Shown here: piece after piece, positions 1 through 8,634 of the stretch
How the letters are laid out: every line of letters begins with the position of its first letter
How positions within the stretch are numbered: the first letter of the stretch is position 1
NCBI RefSeq assembly: GCF_030818255.1
Contig: NZ_JAUTAG010000001.1
Span: 1,364,001-1,428,000, forward strand
Direction: 5' to 3'
DNA: 64,000 nucleotides
Origin: Microbacterium sp. SORGH_AS_0969
GTDB lineage: Bacteria > Actinomycetota > Actinomycetes > Actinomycetales > Microbacteriaceae
Translations under genes and position numbers: made by a program
The notes under the pieces: model-generated
What the model was told of the DNA's origin: nothing
The model's input: the letters and a program-made list of their open reading frames with translations, nothing else
Databases searched by the model: none

Positions 1-584
1 AAGGTGGCCGACATCTTCAAGGCCGAGAACAGCGGCGTGTAGGTCGCGGGCAGCGTGATGACGACGAAGGTGCGCCAGGGCGACGCCCCCATCGCCCGAG
101 CGAGGTTCTTCGTGTCGGGATCCACGGAGCGCAGTCCGTCGAGCACGTTCACGAGTACCGGGAAGAAGACGATCATCGCCACGACGACGAGCTTGGGCGC
201 GAGTCCGAAGCCCAGCCAGATCACCAGGGCCGCACCGATCGCCACGACGGGGATCGCCTGGCTCACGATCATGATCGGGTACAGCAGCCGGAACAGCAGC
301 GGTGACGCCGCCATGACCAAGGCCAGCGCGAAACCCAGCACCGCGCCGATGACGAAGCCCAGGGCGAACACCTGGCCGGTCGCGACGATGCCTCGGCTGA
401 TGGCATCCCGGTCCTCCGCGATCGCGGCGAAGGCGGCCCACGGTGAGGGCAGGACATACTGCGGGATCGCGAAGACCTGGACCGCGAGCGCCCAGACCGC
501 GATGAGGGCCACGACCGACACGATGGGAGTGACCAGGGTCACCCATCGGCGCGGCCCGGCGGGAGAGAGGGCATCGATGCTCAT
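1..584 (-). CDS. ABC transporter permease, SsuC/ThiX type (3' part cut off by window edge)
   Basis: Inner-membrane permease of a periplasmic-binding-protein-dependent importer. The visible 194 residues begin MSIDALSPAG and contain hydrophobic helices at about residues 17-37, 66-86 and 98-140. A binding-protein-transporter (EAA) loop, ARAMGASPWRTFVVITLPA, lies near residues 160-180 and is where the ATPase docks. SsuC-family proteins are about 250-270 residues, so the last 60-80 residues lie left of position 1. The ATG at 582-584 overlaps the stop of the ATPase gene as ATGA, so the two are translationally coupled. It is the last visible gene of a five-gene operon. Family is clear; the substrate is not. 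Confidence 0.9.
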   Translation of the reverse strand, partial: MSIDALSPAGPRRWVTLVTPIVSVVALIAVWALAVQVFAIPQYVLPSPWAAFAAIAEDRDAISRGIVATGQVFALGFVIGAVLGFALALVMAASPLLFRLLYPIMIVSQAIPVVAIGAALVIWLGFGLAPKLVVVAMIVFFPVLVNVLDGLRSVDPDTKNLARAMGASPWRTFVVITLPATYTPLFSALKMSAT

Positions 585-1366
585 GCGGGAGACCGCCTTT
601 CGTCGAGGGCGCCGGAGGCGCGACCGTAGATGAGGTCGACCGCCCGCTTCTTCAGCGCCGTGAACCGCTCGGTCGTCAACACGTCGACGTCACGAGGGCG
701 GGGGAGATCGACCGTGAGGATCTCGCTGATCCGCCCCGGACGCGGTGACATCACCACCACGCGATCGGCGAGGAAGATCGCCTCGTCGATGTCGTGCGTG
801 ATGAAGAGGACCGTCGAGCCGGTCTCCGTCCACACGCGCAGGAGCCACTGCTGCATGTCGAGGCGGGTCTGGCTGTCGAGCGCGCCGAACGGCTCATCGA
901 GCAGCATCACGTCTTTCGCGAAGGCGAGGGTGCGCATCAGCGCCACGCGTTGCCGCATCCCCCCGCTCATCGCGTGGGGGAAGTGGTCGAGGAAGTCGCC
1001 GAGACCGTAGTGCGTCGCCATCTCGGCCGCCCGTTGCTTCGTCTCGCGCGTCACGCGGCCGGTGAGACGGGCGCCGAGAGTGATGTTCTCGAGGGCGCTC
1101 AGCGAGGGGACCAGCAGATCCTTCTGCAGCATGTAGCCCACCTGCCCGGGCCGCCCGGTGGTGTCGCGACCGTCGATGCTCACCGACCCCCGCGTGGGTC
1201 GGAGGATGCCCGAGACGATGTTGAACAGCGTCGACTTTCCGCATCCGCTCGGCCCGATGACCGAGACGAACTCCCCCGGGGCGACGGTGAGATCGGTCGG
1301 GGCGAGCGCCTCGGTGGAACCGAAGCGCTGCGCCACGTCGCGGAGGACGATCTTCGCTTCGCTCAT
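581..1366 (-). CDS. ABC transporter ATP-binding protein, SsuB/TauB type
   Basis: Cytoplasmic ATPase that powers the importer encoded around it. The 261-residue chain starts MSEAKIVLRD. It has Walker A GPSGCGKST, the ABC signature SGGMRQRVAL, Walker B VMLLDEPFGALD and an H-loop FITHDIDEA. This is the pattern of SsuB, TauB and NrtD ATPases. The ATG at 1364-1366 overlaps the upstream TGA (ATGA). A longer upstream in-frame start exists but would run through the neighbouring gene, so it was not used. No C-terminal regulatory domain is seen. Confidence 0.93.
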   Translation of the reverse strand: MSEAKIVLRDVAQRFGSTEALAPTDLTVAPGEFVSVIGPSGCGKSTLFNIVSGILRPTRGSVSIDGRDTTGRPGQVGYMLQKDLLVPSLSALENITLGARLTGRVTRETKQRAAEMATHYGLGDFLDHFPHAMSGGMRQRVALMRTLAFAKDVMLLDEPFGALDSQTRLDMQQWLLRVWTETGSTVLFITHDIDEAIFLADRVVVMSPRPGRISEILTVDLPRPRDVDVLTTERFTALKKRAVDLIYGRASGALDERRSPA

Positions 1367-2037
1367 GAGATCACCGTCACCCTCGTCGGGCCGAACCACA
1401 CGACATCCTCCCGCTTCACCCCGTAGAGGTGATTCCCGATGAAGGGCTCGACGGCCCACGCGCCCGTCATCACCGTCTCGTTGTAGGCGTCGATGTAGCC
1501 GTCGTCGTACGACGAGTCGTGCGAGAGCGAGTGGCCGATGTTCTGCAGCCGGTCGAGCAGCAGGAGGTCGGTCTCGGCCAACAGCGCGTGGAAATGCGCG
1601 AACCAGTCGCACGCGCGCATTCCGGGACGGGCGGCGGCCAGGACGGAGGCGTGGATCCTCTCCACCGTCTCGAGGGCGCGCCGCTGCGGGACGTTGTCAC
1701 CCCGGATGAGTGTGCGGGTGCAGTCGCCCCACCATCCGTCGGGTGTGACGGGGTGGACATCGATCGTGCCCAGGTCGATGTTCCACAGCGGTCGCTCCGA
1801 CGGCACGTCGGTGGGGAAGCAACTGAGGGTGCCGACTCCGAAACCGACCACCGTCGGTGTCCATGTGCCGACTCCACCCAGCTCGATGACCCGCCGGTCG
1901 ACCCGATCGCGCACCTCGCGCTCGGAGGCGCCGGGTTCGACCTCGCGCGCGAACTCCTCCGCAACCTGGATGGCCAGGCGCTGTGCCCGCACCAAGCCTT
2001 CGGGCGGTTCGTCCGACACCGTGCGCGGCGACGTCAT
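1363..2037 (-). CDS. M24 metallopeptidase-like (creatinase/Xaa-Pro peptidase fold) protein
   Basis: A 224-residue protein that looks like the C-terminal pita-bread domain of the M24 family. Seen: LWNIDLGTIDV and GWWGDCTRTL, placed like the two metal-binding aspartates; IGHSLSHDSSYDDGYIDA, placed like the metal-binding histidine region; and WAVEPFIGNHL, placed like the last glutamate region. It lacks the N-terminal creatinase domain, as some short M24 proteins do. Metal binding and peptidase activity are not certain because the last motif is degenerate. It is coupled on both sides by ATGA overlaps inside the transporter operon. It may hydrolyse an amide bond in the imported compound (inference). 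Confidence 0.7.
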   Translation of the reverse strand: MTSPRTVSDEPPEGLVRAQRLAIQVAEEFAREVEPGASEREVRDRVDRRVIELGGVGTWTPTVVGFGVGTLSCFPTDVPSERPLWNIDLGTIDVHPVTPDGWWGDCTRTLIRGDNVPQRRALETVERIHASVLAAARPGMRACDWFAHFHALLAETDLLLLDRLQNIGHSLSHDSSYDDGYIDAYNETVMTGAWAVEPFIGNHLYGVKREDVVWFGPTRVTVIS

Positions 2038-2807
2038 GAGGTCTGCTCCGCGGCATCCTCGTCGGTGAGCCAGGCGGCGAGCTGGTTCCACAGCACCGCG
2101 TACCCCGGCCATTCGACGAAAGCCGTCGTCAACCAGTGCGGTCCCATGTCGGTGGCGACCGCCCCGACGCGCCCCGCTCCGTGGTGCCCCACCACGACGA
2201 GCGGGTGCTCGCCGACGGTGGCGACGACCTCGGCCCCGGCCGCGGGAACGAGCCGCTGGAACCCCAGGATGCCCGGCCATTCGCCCCCCAGGCCGCGCGT
2301 CACGGCGTGGTCGCCGTCGGAGAGCGGGGTGATCGCCTCGGGAGTCTCTTCGCGGTCGTCGCCCACCTCCATCACGACCGGGAGGACCTCGGCCAGCGCG
2401 GTCGCGCGGTAGTTCGCCTTGGCCTCGATGCCCTGGAACGACAGATATCCACCGACCATGAGCAGGGACCCTCCGCGCGCGACCCACGCGGCCAGCGAGG
2501 TGAGGCGGTTGGCGGGAGCCGGCCGGCCGCCGGTGAACACCGCGTTGGTCAGGAGCAGGGTGTTGGCGCCGATGTCGCTCAGCACCACCAGGTCGTACGG
2601 CGCGAGCTCCTCCTCGGTGTACGGGAACTTCTCGGCGGCGACGTGGTTGGGCTGGAACTCCACCGTCCATCCGCCCGCCTCGAGGGCGTGGATGAACGGC
2701 CAGGCGCCCTCTTCGTAGGCCGAGGTGTGGAACGTGTCGAATCCCTTGGTGTGGACGGACGTCGTGCTCCACGACTCACCGGCCAGCAGAATCCTTCCGC
2801 GGCTCAC
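2034..2807 (-). CDS. glutamine amidotransferase-like (GATase1/STM3548-type) protein
   Basis: A 257-residue cytoplasmic protein with a class I amidotransferase-like Rossmann fold: RILLAGESWSTTS at the N-terminus, a central LVVLSDIGANTLLL strand, GGSLLMVGGYLSFQG, and GAVATDMGPHW near the end. The usual catalytic Cys of true GATases is not evident at the nucleophile elbow, where LMVGGYLSF occurs, so the glutaminase reaction is doubtful. The start is GTG at 2805-2807, in a GTGA overlap with the binding-protein gene. Homologues are usually annotated only as cytoplasmic or amidotransferase-like proteins. Placement between binding protein and peptidase-like gene suggests a role in processing the imported substrate. 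Confidence 0.65.
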   Translation of the reverse strand: MSRGRILLAGESWSTTSVHTKGFDTFHTSAYEEGAWPFIHALEAGGWTVEFQPNHVAAEKFPYTEEELAPYDLVVLSDIGANTLLLTNAVFTGGRPAPANRLTSLAAWVARGGSLLMVGGYLSFQGIEAKANYRATALAEVLPVVMEVGDDREETPEAITPLSDGDHAVTRGLGGEWPGILGFQRLVPAAGAEVVATVGEHPLVVVGHHGAGRVGAVATDMGPHWLTTAFVEWPGYAVLWNQLAAWLTDEDAAEQTS

Positions 2808-3835
2808 TGGCCGAGCCCCGCGTTCGTGTAGAGGTCGGAGACCGGGATGGCCTTGTCGATCAGCCCGTACTTCACGGCGACGTCGACCAGCGACTGCCAG
2901 GTGTCGGCCGACTGGGCGAGATCGTCGGCCGTGACATCGGTGCCCTCGTCGCCGAACAGCGCCGACGTCGCCTGCCACTGCAGGGTGGTGAACTCCTTCG
3001 TCTGGGCGTCGGGGTACGCCGTCATGAAGATGTCGACGGCTTTGTCGGGGTTCTGACGAGCCCAGTTGAGGCCCTCGATCGTCGCCGTCATGAATGCCGA
3101 CGCCTGGTCGGGGTGCGACTGCAGCCACTGCGAGTTACCGGCCAGCATGAGCACGGGAGCGTCGGGAGCGCCGTAGTCGCGGGAGTACGAGATGGAGTAG
3201 TCCTTGCCCAGCGACTGCAGCTCGCTGCCCTCGGCGTTGGTGATGCCGGTGATGGCATCGACTTTGCCGTCCACCAGCAGCGGCACGGTGCTCGAATCGG
3301 CCGTGACGAGGGTGACGTCGTTGATCGTCTTGCCCACGGAGCCGAGCATGATCGACAGCTGCGCGTTCGACCACGCGTCGTTGTACGTCCCGATGAGCTT
3401 GCCCGGCAGGTCGCTCGGGGCGATCGGCTCACCCGAGGTCGTCATGAGACCCCAGTTGTTGTTCTTGCCGTAGGTGCCGATGCCGACCACCGGCACCCCC
3501 TGCGAACGTGCCGTGACGATGTCGACGCTGGTCGTGAAGGCCAGATCGGCCTGCTGGGTGCCGAGGTACTGCATCGTGGCCGACGTGTTCGGCGGCGTGA
3601 TGATGTCGACATCGAGGCCGGCATCTTTGTAGAAGCCCTTCTCCTTCGCGACGAGCCAGGGGATCCAGAAGCCGTCGGCGACCGGCCACTCCTGGACGAA
3701 ACGGACGGTCGTCAGTGAGCCGTCGCTCGATTGCTCGGCGGCGCTTCCGCCGGCGCAGGCGGCGAGGCTGAGGGCGATCGCGGTGCCGCAGGCGGCGGCG
3801 ACGACGCGACGGACGTGACGTGCTGCTGTGCTCAT
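2804..3835 (-). CDS. ABC transporter substrate-binding lipoprotein, NMT1/SsuA type
   Basis: A 343-residue secreted lipoprotein that captures the ligand for the importer. A positively charged N-terminus is followed by a hydrophobic stretch and the lipobox LSLAAC, with the acylated Cys at residue 27. The mature part carries the family pattern WPVADGFWIPWLVAKEKGFY, then DVDIITPPNTSATMQYLG, as in NMT1/SsuA/ThiY proteins. The ATG at 3833-3835 is preceded by a GAAGGA ribosome site. It is the first gene of the operon, and the LacI-type operator lies just upstream. The ligand cannot be read from sequence; pyrimidine-like, sulfonate-like or amide compounds are possible. Confidence 0.9.
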   Translation of the reverse strand: MSTAARHVRRVVAAACGTAIALSLAACAGGSAAEQSSDGSLTTVRFVQEWPVADGFWIPWLVAKEKGFYKDAGLDVDIITPPNTSATMQYLGTQQADLAFTTSVDIVTARSQGVPVVGIGTYGKNNNWGLMTTSGEPIAPSDLPGKLIGTYNDAWSNAQLSIMLGSVGKTINDVTLVTADSSTVPLLVDGKVDAITGITNAEGSELQSLGKDYSISYSRDYGAPDAPVLMLAGNSQWLQSHPDQASAFMTATIEGLNWARQNPDKAVDIFMTAYPDAQTKEFTTLQWQATSALFGDEGTDVTADDLAQSADTWQSLVDVAVKYGLIDKAIPVSDLYTNAGLGQ

Positions 3836-3856
3836 GGTGGAGTCCTTCGGGAGTCG

Positions 3857-3870
3857 GGTAATCGATTACC
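3857..3870. promoter_or_regulatory. LacI-family operator (perfect 14-bp palindrome)
   Basis: GGTAATCGATTACC reads the same on both strands and has the central CG step typical of LacI/GalR operators. It lies 21 bp upstream of the substrate-binding-protein start, in the expected leader of that operon. The LacI protein encoded at 9053-10069 has operators of a different sequence, so the cognate repressor is probably outside this window. Confidence 0.75.
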
Positions 3871-3895
3871 AAAGTATCCGCACGTCATCGCGATC

Positions 3896-3925
3896 TGTAT
3901 AGCCCTCGTGTTACCGTCCCGTTAA
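3896..3925 (-). promoter_or_regulatory. candidate promoter for the importer operon
   Basis: On the minus strand TTAACG (3920-3925) and TATACA (3896-3901) are separated by 18 bp. They resemble -35 and -10 boxes. The LacI-type palindrome lies just downstream of the predicted start point, a typical road-block position. Confidence 0.45.
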
Positions 3926-3962
3926 AGATGAGGCGACTGTCGACCGACTGGAGACCCGCGCG

Positions 3963-4604
3963 ATGACCGAGAACCCCCTCGCCCACCGGCTCGACTACAC
4001 GCTCGACGAGCTCGACGACGCCGCGCTCGCGGCATCCCCTCTCGTTCTTCTCCAGCGGTGGCTGACCGACGCGGCCGACCTGCCCGAGCCGAACGCGATG
4101 GTCGTCTCGACAGTGGATGCCACGGGCTCACCGACCTCGCGCACCGTGCTGCTGCGCGGGATCGACGACGACGGCGCCCTGTGGTTCTTCACCAACCGTC
4201 TCTCGCGCAAGGGGCGCGCGCTCGCCGAGAATCCGCGCGTCTCGATCCTGTTCCCCTGGTACGCGCTGCAGCGGCAGGTGATCGTGCTCGGCACCGCGAC
4301 GCCGCTGTCGCCCGAGCGCGACGATGCGTACTTCGCCTCGCGTCCGCGCGGGTCGCAGCTGTCGGCCTGGGCGAGTCACCAGTCGGAGGCCGTGGCATCC
4401 CGAGCCGCCCTCGAGGAGCAGATGGCCGAGGTCACCGCGCGCTTCCCCGACGACCAGCCGGTGCCGAGGCCGCCGCACTGGGGCGGATACCGGGTGGATG
4501 CCACGGAGTTCGAGTTCTGGCAGGGCCGCCCGTCGCGTTTGCATGACCGGATCGTGTTCCAGCGCGACGGCGACGGGTGGGTGGGGGTGCGGCGGCAGCC
4601 GTGA
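3963..4604 (+). CDS. pdxH: pyridoxamine 5'-phosphate oxidase
   Basis: FMN-dependent cytosolic enzyme that oxidises pyridoxamine or pyridoxine 5'-phosphate to pyridoxal 5'-phosphate (vitamin B6 synthesis and salvage). The 213-residue length is normal. Family signatures are continuous: SRTVLLRGID, SRKGRALAENP, an RQVIVLG strand, SRPRGSQLSAWASHQS, PPHWGGYRV and the C-terminal EFWQGRPSRLHDRIVF, which binds FMN and substrate phosphate. The final residues RRQP correspond to the usual RLxP end. It is followed by the metallo-hydrolase gene with a GTGA overlap, so the two are probably co-expressed. Confidence 0.96.
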   Translation: MTENPLAHRLDYTLDELDDAALAASPLVLLQRWLTDAADLPEPNAMVVSTVDATGSPTSRTVLLRGIDDDGALWFFTNRLSRKGRALAENPRVSILFPWYALQRQVIVLGTATPLSPERDDAYFASRPRGSQLSAWASHQSEAVASRAALEEQMAEVTARFPDDQPVPRPPHWGGYRVDATEFEFWQGRPSRLHDRIVFQRDGDGWVGVRRQP

Positions 4605-5335
4605 CCACCCTCCGCGAGGTCGCGCCCGGCGTGCTGGTCCGCACGAGCCGGGTCATGCAGACGAACACGACCGTCGTCGTGGCATCCGGGCGGGCTCTGC
4701 TCATCGACCCCGCGTGGCTCCCCGACGAGCTCGCGGCGCTCGCCGACAACCTGCGCGAGCGCGAGATCACCGTCGCCGAGGGCTTCGCGACCCACGCTCA
4801 TCACGACCATGTGCTGTGGCATCCGGAATTCGGGGACGTTCCGCGGTGGGCCTCGCCCCGCACCGCCGAGCTCGCCCGCACCGAGCGCGATGACCTCGTC
4901 GCGGCGCTCGGGCCGGAGTTCACCCCCGACCTCATCGACCTCATGGGGCGGGTGGGTGCCGGCACCCCGGCGTTCGACGTCGAGCTCATCGTGCACGACG
5001 GACACGCCCCCGGGCACACGGCGGTGTGGCTCCCCGAGCCGCGCGTGCTGGTCGCGGGTGACATGATCAGCGACATCGAGCTTCCGCTGCCCTTCTGGCC
5101 GCACGACGTCGCCGCGTACGAGCGCGCGCTCGATCTGCTCGAGCCGTACGCCGACGCGGCGCGCGTCGTGATCCCGGGGCACGGGAACGTCGGCGCCGAC
5201 GCGCGCGCCCGACTCGACGCCGACCGGCGCTATCTCGCGGAGATGCGCCGGACCGGCCGGTCGGACGACCCGCGGCGCGCGAACGCGGGGATGGATGCCG
5301 AGTACGAGCTGTTGCGCGAGATCCTCGGGGCGTGA
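4601..5335 (+). CDS. MBL-fold metallo-hydrolase
   Basis: A 244-residue metallo-beta-lactamase-fold hydrolase, probably cytosolic, with two metal ions. The signature HAHHDH near residue 60 supplies metal ligands. Later ligands are HDGHAPGHTA (His), VAGDMISDIE (bridging Asp) and VIPGHGNVG (His). The start is GTG at 4601, overlapping the pdxH stop as GTGA. The family covers glyoxalase II-like, lactonase and many unknown hydrolases, and nothing here fixes the substrate. Confidence 0.9.
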   Translation: MTTLREVAPGVLVRTSRVMQTNTTVVVASGRALLIDPAWLPDELAALADNLREREITVAEGFATHAHHDHVLWHPEFGDVPRWASPRTAELARTERDDLVAALGPEFTPDLIDLMGRVGAGTPAFDVELIVHDGHAPGHTAVWLPEPRVLVAGDMISDIELPLPFWPHDVAAYERALDLLEPYADAARVVIPGHGNVGADARARLDADRRYLAEMRRTGRSDDPRRANAGMDAEYELLREILGA

Positions 5336-5393
5336 TCACCCGGCTGGGGAGTGCATACGTTTTCGACACGTGCCGGTCCGTAGCCTTCGGGGC

Positions 5394-5924
5394 GTGACTC
5401 CTCATGGCAAACGCCGCTTTCGCCGCGGGCCCGGTGGGTGGGGGTGCGTGACCCTTCTCGTCGTCGTAGCCATCACCGTGGTCGTCGCCGCTGGGTTCGG
5501 GATCGCGGGAGCGGTCGAGCAGGCGAAGTTGCGCTCCATCGCCCCCGTGGAATGGATGAGCGTTGGGCAGCCGACCCCGGGTGGCGATGCGGCGACCATC
5601 ACCATCCGTCTCGAGGACACGGGTCGGGCGCTCGTTGAGAACATGCCCCGGGGCGCGGAGGGGAACGACTTCTTCGGCGGGCGGAAGTACACCTGTTTCC
5701 GAGTGGAGGGCGACGACGTGTACTCGGGCCCGGCGTCGTGGGAATGGGTGAGCGACTTCGCTGTGCGGCTGCGTTTCGGGTCCTCTTCTGTCCTCATCTT
5801 CGCGGACAAGAGCGGCTACTTCCTTCCCGACCCTGACTGGGAGAATCCGAGCTTCCGGGAGTGCGGGTACGCCGACCGGGAATGGCATCTCTCGCCCACC
5901 GCGGAGTTCCGGCGACATCGGTGA
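5394..5924 (+). CDS. membrane-anchored hypothetical protein
   Basis: A 176-residue protein I do not recognise. A basic N-terminus (GKRRFRRGPGG) precedes one strong hydrophobic helix, LLVVVAITVVVAAGFGIAG, at about residues 21-40. A soluble extracytoplasmic part with several aromatic and acidic residues follows, so it is probably an N-in anchored surface protein. The GTG at 5394 was chosen because TAGCCT (5381-5386) lies seven bases before it, the spacing of a leaderless actinobacterial promoter. A longer in-frame start at 5295 would run back into the preceding gene. Confidence 0.6.
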   Translation: MTPHGKRRFRRGPGGWGCVTLLVVVAITVVVAAGFGIAGAVEQAKLRSIAPVEWMSVGQPTPGGDAATITIRLEDTGRALVENMPRGAEGNDFFGGRKYTCFRVEGDDVYSGPASWEWVSDFAVRLRFGSSSVLIFADKSGYFLPDPDWENPSFRECGYADREWHLSPTAEFRRHR

Positions 5925-6033
5925 GGAGCGCAGGCGAATGTCTCCGCATGCTTCGGCCTCTCTGTGTCCATAGGCGGCCTCGCGGTGATCGCGAATGCGA
6001 AACTGACAAAAGCGGCGAGAACGAGGGGGCGCA

Positions 6034-7188
6034 ATGGCCAAGAAGGACCCGAGGAAACCCGCGTTCGACGAGAAAGCGTTCGTCGACGCGTCGTCGGAAG
6101 CGCGGTCGCGCTACGGGCGGTTCAACCTCGCGATCGTCGGCAGCTCCGGCGTGGGGAAGTCGTCGCTCGTCAACGCCGTCTTCGGGCGCGACTGGGCGAA
6201 GGTCGGGAAGGGCCTCCCGGTCACGCGGGGCGTGCAGTTCTACCACGACGAGTCCCTCGGGATCTGGGACGTCGAGGGCTTCGAGATCGGCTCACCCGTC
6301 CCGCCCGACCAGCAGCTGCGCGGTCACCTCGACGCGATCGCGGCGCACCCGGGCGACCACCAGATCTCGGTCGTCTGGTACTGCGTGAAAGCCAACGACG
6401 ACCGGCTCACGCCCGCCGACATCGCGATGATCCGTGAGCTCGACGCGCGGGGGCTCCCCGTCATCCTCGTGCTCACCAAGGTCGACTGGATCAAGAACCC
6501 CATCACCGGGCAGCGCGGGATCGCGAAAGACCTCCAGGCGTTCGTCGACTGGTTGCACGAACCCGTGGATGCCACCGGCCAGCCGCTGCACGTGCCGTAT
6601 CGCCGCGTGATCCTGACCTCCACCCGCGACCGGCACGGGAAGGGCAAGGGGCACGGCCTCGGTGACCTTGTCACGGAGACCCTGGCGCTCGCCCCCGAGA
6701 GCGACAAGGACGCCTTTCGCATCGCGCAGCGTCTCAACCTCCCGTGGAAGCGCGAGATGGCGCGGCCCGTCATCGCCGCCGCCACCGCGGCCGCCGCGGG
6801 AGCGGCGTCGGTTCCCCTCCCTGTCACGGACGCTGTCACGCTGGCGCCGATCCAGCTGACGATGATGGGGCGGATCGCGACGATCTACGACCTCGAGTTC
6901 AAGACGATGCTCTCGGCCGGTGCGCTCGCGCAGTTCGGCGTACAGGTCGCCGGGCGCGCGCTGGCGACGAGCTTCCTCAAGCTCATCCCGGGCGCCGGTG
7001 TCGTCGTGAACGCGGGGGTGGCCGGCGCGCTCACCGCGGCGACGGGAGAGAGCTGGATGAAGCTGTGCGAACTCATCCACACGGGCAAGATCGACGTCGC
7101 GAAGCTCGATAAGGAGTGGGCGAAGTACGCGCCGCACTTCGCCGACGTCGTCCGCAAGCTGATCGAGCAGCGGGCGGTCCGGCGGTAG
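6034..7188 (+). CDS. YcjX/DUF697-type GTPase
   Basis: A 384-residue P-loop GTPase. The G1 loop is GSSGVGKSS (residues 36-44), G3 is DVEG inside IWDVEGFEIG, and G4 is TKVD (NKxD type). After the G domain come about 120 residues of alternating hydrophobic helices, PVIAAATAAAAGAASVPLPV and FLKLIPGAGVVVNAGVAGAL. This matches the C-terminal DUF697 domain of bacterial GTPases related to Era and to immunity-related GTPases, thought to sit on membranes. A GAGGGGG ribosome site precedes the ATG. It stands as a single gene, and its cellular role is unknown. Confidence 0.85.
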   Translation: MAKKDPRKPAFDEKAFVDASSEARSRYGRFNLAIVGSSGVGKSSLVNAVFGRDWAKVGKGLPVTRGVQFYHDESLGIWDVEGFEIGSPVPPDQQLRGHLDAIAAHPGDHQISVVWYCVKANDDRLTPADIAMIRELDARGLPVILVLTKVDWIKNPITGQRGIAKDLQAFVDWLHEPVDATGQPLHVPYRRVILTSTRDRHGKGKGHGLGDLVTETLALAPESDKDAFRIAQRLNLPWKREMARPVIAAATAAAAGAASVPLPVTDAVTLAPIQLTMMGRIATIYDLEFKTMLSAGALAQFGVQVAGRALATSFLKLIPGAGVVVNAGVAGALTAATGESWMKLCELIHTGKIDVAKLDKEWAKYAPHFADVVRKLIEQRAVRR

Positions 7189-7334
7189 CCGCGCGCCCGA
7201 CCGTGTCGCGGGCGGAGGCCGGCGGCATCCGTCCCGCCCTGGTCGGGCGTCGAATTCGCCCTCGCTGGGAGAGTCGTCGCACCGGCCCCGGGTCTTTTGC
7301 GGCGTGCCACGCTGGAAGGACCGAAGGGATCATC

Positions 7335-7991
7335 ATGACCGAACCCGCTCCGTCCGACCGGTTGCGCGCAGCGCTCGAGCACCCGGACGCGTCCGCCCGC
7401 CTCGAAGCCGCGCTCGCCGCCGGCACACGACCCGATGACAGCTACGTCGTCGAGCTCGTGGCGCGGTGCGCGGTCGAACCCGACTTCTTCGTGCGCGACA
7501 TGCTGACCTGGGCTCTCACGAGGCACGATCCGTCGCGCGCGGTCGAGGTCCTCCTGCCCGAGGTGACGTCCGAGATCCCGCAGGCGCGCAGTCAGGCGCT
7601 GCACACCCTGTCGAAGATCGGCGACCCGATCGCGTTCGCGGCCATCACGCCCGCGGTGCTGCGCGACCCGCACCCCGAGGTGGCGCGAGCGGCCTGGCGC
7701 ACGGCATCCGGTCTCGTTCCCGAAGGAGCGCAGGAAGACCTCGCCGACGAGCTCGCCACCCAGTTCGGACGGGGCGATCACGAGACCCAGCGGAGCCTGA
7801 GCCGTGCGTTCGCAGCCATCGGTTTCCGCGCCGAGGGGGCGATCGAGCGGGCGACGGTGTCGCCGTACGACGTCATCAGCGCGCACGCGCGGGCCACGGC
7901 GATCGTCATGGGCGACCCCGACACCGACTTCGCCGAAGCGGCCGTCGAGGCGCGGCGCGTCGTCGCGAAGCGGGCCCTTCCGCGGGACTGA
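7335..7991 (+). CDS. HEAT-repeat domain protein
   Basis: A 218-residue, all-helical, acidic cytosolic protein built from HEAT-like repeats: helix pairs such as DMLTWALTRHDPSRAVEVLL, ARSQALHTLSKIGDP and EVARAAWRTASGLVPEG, spaced about 30-35 residues. Such arrays act as binding scaffolds, and no enzymatic motif is seen. A GAAGGGATC ribosome site lies before the ATG at 7335. Longer upstream in-frame starts would reach into the GTPase gene. Family level only. Confidence 0.8.
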   Translation: MTEPAPSDRLRAALEHPDASARLEAALAAGTRPDDSYVVELVARCAVEPDFFVRDMLTWALTRHDPSRAVEVLLPEVTSEIPQARSQALHTLSKIGDPIAFAAITPAVLRDPHPEVARAAWRTASGLVPEGAQEDLADELATQFGRGDHETQRSLSRAFAAIGFRAEGAIERATVSPYDVISAHARATAIVMGDPDTDFAEAAVEARRVVAKRALPRD

Positions 7992-8054
7992 GCCGCGCTC
8001 TCGCGTGCGGCGCGCGCGTGCGCGCGCGGGGCGAGGCCTCGAGCCCCGGGTACC

Positions 8055-8447
8055 TCAAGCGCGGAGCGGGTGTGCCGCGCGGGCAGAGCTGTGCAGGATG
8101 AACCAGGTCAGGCCGAGCATCGCGAAGATGCCCAGCAGAAGGGTCGCGGCGATCCCGAGATCGTTCGGCAGCGTCGTCACGGCGAGCACCGCCGCGGCGG
8201 CGGCACCGGCCACGACGACCGCGAGGGCGACCCATCGCACGACCGGCAACGCGACGAAGACGGCGACCACGAGGAGCACGCTGAGCAGGATCTCCGTGAT
8301 CCCGGCGGCGAGCATCGGCGGCGACGCGAGGCCGAATCCCGTGAGAGCGACACCCACCGCCGCGAAGAAGGCGGCGGAGAAGGGGGTGAGGATCCGCGTC
8401 CGCCGTGCGAGCTTCTCGGGTGGCACGGGTGCAGCGTTTCCGCTCAT
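8055..8447 (-). CDS. small four-helix membrane protein
   Basis: A 130-residue integral membrane protein of unknown function. After a 20-residue basic start there are four hydrophobic segments, at about residues 22-42, 50-66, 70-92 and 98-118. No charged or catalytic motif suggests transport or enzymatic activity. It is transcribed towards the HEAT-repeat gene, with a 60-bp GC-rich convergent spacer between. Confidence 0.65.
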   Translation of the reverse strand: MSGNAAPVPPEKLARRTRILTPFSAAFFAAVGVALTGFGLASPPMLAAGITEILLSVLLVVAVFVALPVVRWVALAVVVAGAAAAAVLAVTTLPNDLGIAATLLLGIFAMLGLTWFILHSSARAAHPLRA

Positions 8448-8634
8448 GGGTCGTCCTCGGGGTGAAGTTCGTCGGATGCCGAGTGGTCAGGCTATCCCGG
8501 AGCGCGGGCGCGCGTCAGACGCGCGGCACCCCCGCGGCCCCCGCGCGGAGGAGCGCGACGCCGCTCGCCGTGAGCCCCACGACGTCGGCGGTCTTGATGC
8601 CGCCGAGGCCCGTGGCATCCGGTCGTCCTTGCCT

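Noticed and set aside
3857..3870. Operator for the LacI protein at 9053-10069
   Set aside because: Its core (GTAATCGATTAC) differs from the GAAGCGCTTC sites around that gene. A different repressor is more likely.
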